DNA from: Nannocystis bainbridge
Lineage (GTDB): Bacteria; Myxococcota_A; Polyangia; Nannocystales; Nannocystaceae
Direction: 5' to 3'
Assembly: GCF_028368995.1 (NCBI RefSeq)
Contig: NZ_JAQNDL010000003.1
Location: forward strand, 2,969,752 to 3,033,751
Length of the DNA stretch: 64,000 bases
This document shows positions 59,746 to 64,000 of this stretch, in pieces (position 1 is the first letter of the stretch; the number at the start of each line of letters is the position of its first letter). The notes beneath the pieces are model-generated. The model was not told where the DNA came from. It ran no database searches and saw nothing but the letters and a program-made list of their open reading frames with translations. The translations under genes were made by a program, and so were the position numbers.

Positions 59746-60420
59746 TCACGCGGGCCACGCCGCGAGCACCGCCGCCCTCGATTCGCGCGCTAGCCTACCA
59801 CGCAGCGCGTGGCGTCCTCCGCCCCGAGCCCGCAGGAATCCCACGCCACGTGGTCGACGTACGGCTCCTCCGCCGCGATCGCCAGCGGGCACGCCAGCTC
59901 CGCGCCACCAGCTCCGGCATCACCTCGCCGCGCCTCCTTTAAAAGGCTTTGAGCCGCTTCTCGCGCTCGGCCACGCAAAGCGTCAGCGTCTCGATCGCCG
60001 CCGCCAGCACCGCGCGCACGTTCCTCGCGCGAGCCCTGGCACCCGCGCAGCCGCACCTGCCGGTACCACGCCAGCAGCGCGTAGCAGCTGGCGCGAATGT
60101 AGCGGACCTGCCGTGCGCGCCCTGTGGTTCGGCCGCGTCGAGTTGGTCGGTGCGCGTAGGCGATGTCGACCGCGCGCGGGCGGCTGCCACCATCAACCTG
60201 TCCTCGGGACATCCTTGCGCACCACCTGGCCCGCGCCCGTCACCGCGCCGAAGCCGACCTCGCGCGGCCCGACCATCCCGCCCGCGCCGCCGAGGAAGAT
60301 CCGTCGCTCGCGCAGCAGCACCCCGCGGGGCACGTCGCCGACCAGCGACGCCGTCGCCTTGTCCCCGCGCGCCCCCCACGGCGTGAAGTTGAAGTGGATG
60401 AACCCGCTGCCGACCTCGGA
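59746..60420 (-). pseudogene. Frame-broken left-arm copy of the LbH nucleotidyltransferase gene
   Basis: This is the mirror of 60441-61102, and at least ten small indels destroy the frame, although segments such as YVDHVAW and RVALLAWYRQVRL-type pieces remain readable in changing frames. The mix of short insertions and deletions without substitutions resembles uncorrected read errors more than natural decay. The gene's 5' part is absent because the repeat axis cuts it. Confidence 0.7.
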
Positions 60421-60440
60421 GGACTTCGCGCGAAGATCAC
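60421..60440. other. Axis of the inverted repeat
   Basis: Twenty bases (ggacttcgcgcgaagatcac) separate the arms. They include cttcgcgcgaag, a 12-bp palindrome, so the fold-back point could itself pair. Confidence 0.9.
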
Positions 60441-61102
60441 TCCGAGGTCGGCAGCGGGTTCATCCACTTCAACTTCACGCCGTGGGGGCGCGCGGGGACA
60501 AGGCGACGGCGTCGCTGGTCGGCGACGTGCCCCGCGGGGTGCTGCTGCGCGAGCGACGGATCTTCCTCGGCGGCGCGGGCGGGATGGTCGGGCCGCGCGA
60601 GGTCGGCTTCGGCGCGGTGACGGGCGCGGGCCAGGTGGTGCGCAAGGATGTCCCGGAGGACAGGTTGATGGTGCAGCCGCCGCGCGCGGTCGACATCGCC
60701 TACGCGCCCGACCAACTCGACGCGGCCGAACCACGGGCGCGCCGGCAGGTCCGCTACATCGCCCAGCTGCACGCGCTGCTGGCGTGGTACCGGCAGGTGC
60801 GGCTGGCGCGGGTGCCAGGCTCGCGCGAGGACGTGCGCGCGGTGCTGGCGGCGGCGATCGAGACGCTGACGCTTTGCGTGGCCGAGCGCGAGAAGCGGCT
60901 CAAAGCCTTTTTAAAGGAGCGCGGCGAGGTGATGCCGGAGCTGGTGGCGCCGGAGCTGGCGTGCCCGCTGGCGATCGCGGCGGAGGAGCCGTACGTCGAC
61001 CACGTGGCGTGGGTCCGCGGGCTCGGGGCGGAGGACGCCACGCGCTGCGTGGAGTGGCTGCGCGCGATCGAGGCGGCGGTGCTCGCGGCGTGGCCCGCGT
61101 GA
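60441..61102 (+). pseudogene. 3' part of an LbH UDP-GlcNAc pyrophosphorylase-like gene, interrupted
   Basis: Reads into the left-handed beta-helix end of a GlmU-like nucleotidyl/acetyltransferase: HFNFTPWG, then ARGDKATASLVGDVPRGVLL, FLGGAGGMVGPREVGFGAVT and QVVRKDVPEDRLM, followed by a helical C-terminal domain (LLAWYRQVRLARVPGSREDV, EEPYVDHVAWVRG). A single G is missing in the run near 60483-60488 (the left arm has six, as the frame requires). The N-terminal nucleotidyltransferase part is cut off at the repeat axis. In the intact genome the gene would make or modify a nucleotide sugar for the envelope. Confidence 0.72.
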
Positions 61103-61194
61103 GGGATGAGCGCCTGCGAGGCTCCTGCGACCGGGCGTGGGCGTCGGTAGCAGGGCCGTTCGCACCAGGGCTGTGCTTGCTGCCCTCGTGTTCG

Positions 61195-61262
61195 AGAGGA
61201 CAGGTCCTTCGGAGCATGTCCGAAGGACCATGCCCTTGGGGTCATGTCCCGGCGGGCAGGCT
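61195..61262. repeat. CATGTCC-family hairpin cluster between lysS and the LbH gene
   Basis: aggacaggtccttcggagcatgtcc, cgaaggaccatgcccttggggtcatgtccc form nested inverted repeats at the 3' ends of two convergent genes; the left-arm mirror is at 59594-59660. Confidence 0.75.
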
Positions 61263-62882
61263 CGGCGCGAGCAGGGACAGGGCGCGGGCCGGTCCGATCG
61301 CGGTGATCAGCGTGGTCAGCTTGGGGCCCTTGTCGCGGCCGATGAGCAGGTCGTAGACGACCGGGAGGAAGGTCTTGTTGTCGAGGCCGGTGCCCTCGCA
61401 CAGCGTCTTCATGGTCGGGACCAACTCGTCCTCGCGGATCTCTTCGCGGCCGCGCAGCGGGGCGAGCAGGCGGGCGAGGCAGGTGGCCTCGTCGGCGGAC
61501 AGCTCGCGCAGCTTAGGCTCGCGGCGCAGCTGGTAGCGGAACTCGTCGGGGCCCCACTCGGCGATCCAGTTCCACACGCAGCGGGCGCGCTGGCGGGTCA
61601 GGCGGCGCGACTCGTCGCCGTTGATCTGGCCCGCCTCGGCGTAGTAGGCGACGGTCTTGTCGAGGTCGCCCTCGAAGATCTGCAGCGTCATGCTGAGGTG
61701 GCGGAAGCCGGGCACGAACGGCAGGACGTCGCCCTCGCCGATCCGGCGGTGGTCGACGCTGGCCAGCTGCATGGTGCGCTGGGCGACGAGGCGCGCCTGG
61801 GCGTCCTTGGCCGGCTCGACGCCGTAGGCGATCCGGCGCGTGCGGTCGAAGTTCTCGTAGAGGGTGATGACGTCGAGGTCGAAGCTGATCTGGAACTCGG
61901 TGTTGGGGCGGAACGAGACGAACATCCAGCGCAGGACCTCGGGCTCGTAGATCTCGAGGCAGTCGGAGACGGTGACGACGTCGCCCTTGCTGCTCGAGAT
62001 CTTGCCGGCGCGGCCCTTGATCCGCACGAAGTCGTAGCCGACGTACTCGGGGGCCTGCCAGCCGTAGACGACGCGGACGATGTCCTTGGCGGTGTCGAAG
62101 CTGCCGCCGGCGGTGCTGTGGTCCTTGCCGCCGGGCTCGAAGCAGACGCGCTCGTGGGCCCAGCGCATCGGCCAGTCGATGCGCCACGGGAGCTTGAGGT
62201 TGCCGCCCTGGCGCAGGTCGACGTCGGCGGCGTGCTTGCACGCGCTGCAGTCGTAATGAACGGTCCACTCGTCCTGGACGGCGAAGGCGAGGGTGTCGCG
62301 GCCGCAGTTGTCGCAGAAGCCGGACAGCGGCAGCCAGCCGTCCTCGAGGCGGGTGTTGGCGGTGGTCTTGTCGCGCACGCTGTTGAGGACGGCGCGGATG
62401 TCGGCGGCGTGCTTGAGGGCGAGGCGGATGCCCTCGGCGTAGGCGCCGGCGCGGTAGCGCTGCGACTGACGGATGAACTCGGGCTGGATGCCGAGCGGGG
62501 CGAGGCTCTTCTCGAAGGCGGCGATGTTGTGCCCGGCGTAGCTGTCGTGCTCACCGTAGGGGTCGGGCACGGCGCTGATGCTGCGGCGCAGGTTGTCGTT
62601 CAACATGTCGCGCTGCGGCATGTCGGCCGGGACCTTGCGCAGGACGTCGAAGTCGTCCCACGAGTAGATGAAGCGGACGTCGGCGCCGCGGTCGCGCAGG
62701 GCCCGAGCGACGAGGTCGACGGTGATGACCTCGCGGAAGTTGCCGACGTGGACGACGCCCGAAGGCGTGATGCCGGCGGCGACGGTGACGACCTTGGCGT
62801 CCGCGTGCGCGGCAAGAGTCTTGGCGGCGGCCGCGTCGGCCCAGTGATTGAGGTACGGATCTTGACCCGCTGCGGGCTCCAT
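61242..62882 (-). CDS. lysS: Class I lysyl-tRNA synthetase, intact right-arm copy
   Basis: 546 residues with the full class I LysRS layout: AGITPSGVVHVGNFREV near the N-terminus, CDNCGRD...CSAC zinc pair, FEPGGKDHSTAGGSF, GKISSSKGDVV, and an intact end (LTTLITAIGPARALSLLAPS). It is identical over most of its length to 57961-59602 and preserves the reading frame to the natural stop, so this copy gives the reliable C-terminus. It probably represents the same chromosomal gene read twice. ATG 62882 lacks a good ribosome-binding site. Confidence 0.9.
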   Translation of the reverse strand: MEPAAGQDPYLNHWADAAAAKTLAAHADAKVVTVAAGITPSGVVHVGNFREVITVDLVARALRDRGADVRFIYSWDDFDVLRKVPADMPQRDMLNDNLRRSISAVPDPYGEHDSYAGHNIAAFEKSLAPLGIQPEFIRQSQRYRAGAYAEGIRLALKHAADIRAVLNSVRDKTTANTRLEDGWLPLSGFCDNCGRDTLAFAVQDEWTVHYDCSACKHAADVDLRQGGNLKLPWRIDWPMRWAHERVCFEPGGKDHSTAGGSFDTAKDIVRVVYGWQAPEYVGYDFVRIKGRAGKISSSKGDVVTVSDCLEIYEPEVLRWMFVSFRPNTEFQISFDLDVITLYENFDRTRRIAYGVEPAKDAQARLVAQRTMQLASVDHRRIGEGDVLPFVPGFRHLSMTLQIFEGDLDKTVAYYAEAGQINGDESRRLTRQRARCVWNWIAEWGPDEFRYQLRREPKLRELSADEATCLARLLAPLRGREEIREDELVPTMKTLCEGTGLDNKTFLPVVYDLLIGRDKGPKLTTLITAIGPARALSLLAPSLPAGT

Positions 62883-63084
62883 GGCCGAAAGGTTGTCGCA
62901 GATGCGCGACGCGGCGAGAAGCCCCGCGCTCACGAGCGCTGGTGACTTTGCAGCGGCAAGCAGCGACGACGCAGGCGCGGAGCGCAGGGCCCGGCGCCCG
63001 TCCAGGCCCGGCGCCATGCGCCGCGGATGAGGCGGCGCGGCGGCGGTCGTGATGGGCAGCGGTGAGGCACCGCTGCCGTCGGGC

Positions 63085-63919
63085 TCATTTCGCGGCGGCC
63101 GGGGCGGGGCCGCAGTTGGCCTCGTCCTGGAGCGCGTTGGCCGCGTCGATCAAGGGCTGGCCGGCGCCCTTGGTGGTGTAGATCTTGGCGGCCTCGGCGA
63201 TCAGGCGGCACGCCTCGGGGTGTTCTTCTTGTCCTTGTAGCGGACGACGGCGGCCTGGCCCTCGAGCGCGCGGGCGCCGAGGAGCTCGTTGCCCGGCTGC
63301 TTCTCGACCAGGCGCTGGGCCTTGACGAAGGTCGAGGCGGCCGAGTCGAGCTCGCCGGGGTTGACGATCGCGTTGTCCTCGCCGCCGAAGGCGAGGTTGA
63401 TCTTGGTGTTGCCGTACATGACGAGGGCGAGGCCGGCGTTGGGGCCGTCCTTCTGGAGGTTGTAAGCCTCCTCGAAGTCGGCGGCGGCGCCGGCGAAGTC
63501 CTCGGTCTTGAGCTTGTAAGCGCCCTGAGCCAGCTTGGCGGCGATCTTCACCTCGGGGTCGCCGGTCTGCTCGGCCATCGCCTGGGCGTGGTCGGCGGGC
63601 TCCTTGGCGTTCTCGACGACGTCTTCGGCGAGCGCGAGCGACAACCATGCAGCGCCGAGGCCGGAGGCGCGGGCCTTCTCCTTCGACTTGAGGTCGTCGA
63701 CGAGCGGCTTCATGGTCTCGATGACCTGGCCGTACTGGCCGGCGATGTACTTGGCGCGGGCCTCGGCGATCGCGGGGGGTCGGGCTCGGTGGTGACGGGC
63801 GCCGGCTTGTCGGCGTCGGTGGTGGCGGGCTTGTCGTCGGACGGCTTGTCGGTGTCCGCGGACTTCTTGCAAGCCGCGGTCAGGCTGAACGCGGCGAGGC
63901 AGACGAGGATGCGCTTCAT
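63085..63919 (-). pseudogene. Right-arm copy of the TPR lipoprotein gene with two 1-base deletions
   Basis: This is the mirror of 56922-57758 (835 against 837 bases). One base is lost near 63217 (five C to four C) and one near 63775 (acccgcccgcg to accccccgcg). The lipobox start MKRILVCLAAF and the C-terminal LQDEANCGPAP remain. Both lesions fall in C/G runs, as expected of sequencing or consensus error. Confidence 0.85.
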
Positions 63920-64000
63920 TCGGTGGTCTCCTGCGGGGCCTGGGCGGGGGAGGCTGGGAGGATAACGCCTCGGCGGCGGCGGGCACGGGAGTTTCTGCCG
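63916..64000 (-). pseudogene. Partial right-arm copy of the GIDE-like gene end
   Basis: The last about 28 codons of the gene mirrored from 56212-56925 (ending AQAPQETTE) run off the window; one C of a run is missing near 63957 relative to the left arm. Confidence 0.7.

Larger units (their letters stand above)
56840..60420 (+). repeat. Left arm of the 3.6-kb inverted repeat
   Basis: The sequence is the reverse complement of 60441-64000, apart from scattered indels. It includes the 3' end of the GIDE-like gene, the TPR lipoprotein, lysS, a hairpin cluster (59594-59660) and part of the LbH gene. Between about 59,600 and 60,420 the arms differ often, mostly by insertions in this arm (for example accaccaagtggcat against accccaagggcat). 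Confidence 0.93.
60441..64000 (-). repeat. Right arm of the 3.6-kb inverted repeat
   Basis: Mirror of 56840-60420; it runs to the window edge and presumably continues. Reading frames are clean from about 60,500 to 63,080 and broken by single-base deletions between 63,200 and 64,000 (for example aacacccccgag in the left arm against aacaccccgag here). Confidence 0.93.

Noticed and set aside
56840..64000. The terminal inverted repeat as a linear-replicon telomere or transposon ends
   Set aside because: It carries housekeeping gene lysS, lacks transposase or telomere proteins, and the arms differ by error-like indels.

Overview
The window reads as chromosome from a GC-rich, Gram-negative, predatory-type bacterium, most likely a myxobacterium (Myxococcota, perhaps the Nannocystis/Haliangium side; an inference from content, not from a marker-gene match). 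The grounds are very high GC with strong third-position bias, many lipoproteins with Thr-rich or Cys-rich ectodomains, HEAT and TPR proteins, DUF4388/Roadblock response-regulator proteins, FHA-GGDEF and PilZ-type regulators, class I lysyl-tRNA synthetase, and several genes whose -10-like hexamer lies within a few bases of the start codon.

Layout. 1-5 kb: the 5' part of a secreted pectate lyase (family PL10), a small unknown protein, a CxxCH lipoprotein, rsmB, a 56-bp tandem repeat and a TPR lipoprotein. 5-10.3 kb: two diverged copies of a two-gene unit (Thr-rich lipoprotein overlapping a secreted collagen-like Gly-X-Y protein) separated by an AgmX/TonB-C-like protein. 10.4-20.9 kb: an alpha/beta esterase, a possible caspase-fold protein, HEAT proteins, a methyltransferase, threonine aldolase, a quinone-oxidoreductase-like enzyme, a DnaQ-like exonuclease and serine acetyltransferase. 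21-31 kb: a Fis-type HTH protein, REC-DUF4388-Roadblock plus a Roadblock partner, dapD, patatin, lipoproteins, monothiol glutaredoxin and an SGNH hydrolase. 31-41.2 kb: an RND/MMPL exporter, an M28 peptidase with membrane domain, a lytic transglycosylase, FHA-GGDEF and ssrA (tmRNA). 42.6-51 kb: a divergently arranged cluster with four ATP-grasp ligases, two esterase-type hydrolases and a cyanophycinase-like S51 protein; this is the best candidate for an undescribed pathway. 51-57.8 kb: polyprenyl synthase and xseB, a Fur-family regulator, a PilZ-REC-DUF4388 protein, a membrane aspartic protease and a TPR lipoprotein.

Two whole-window signals stand out. First, a dispersed family of short hairpins built on CATGTCC / GGACATG arms (often with a TTCG loop; variant arms CCTGTCC / GGACAGG) sits at most convergent gene ends, and related sequence also appears in frame inside several genes. 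One pair at 51.0 kb has textbook terminator form. Second, everything from about 56,840 to the right edge is an inverted repeat centred near 60,430 that repeats lysS and its neighbours in mirror image. The arms differ mainly by 1-2 base indels that break reading frames, which points to a fold-back assembly or read artefact more than a real duplication; only one lysS should be counted until coverage is checked.
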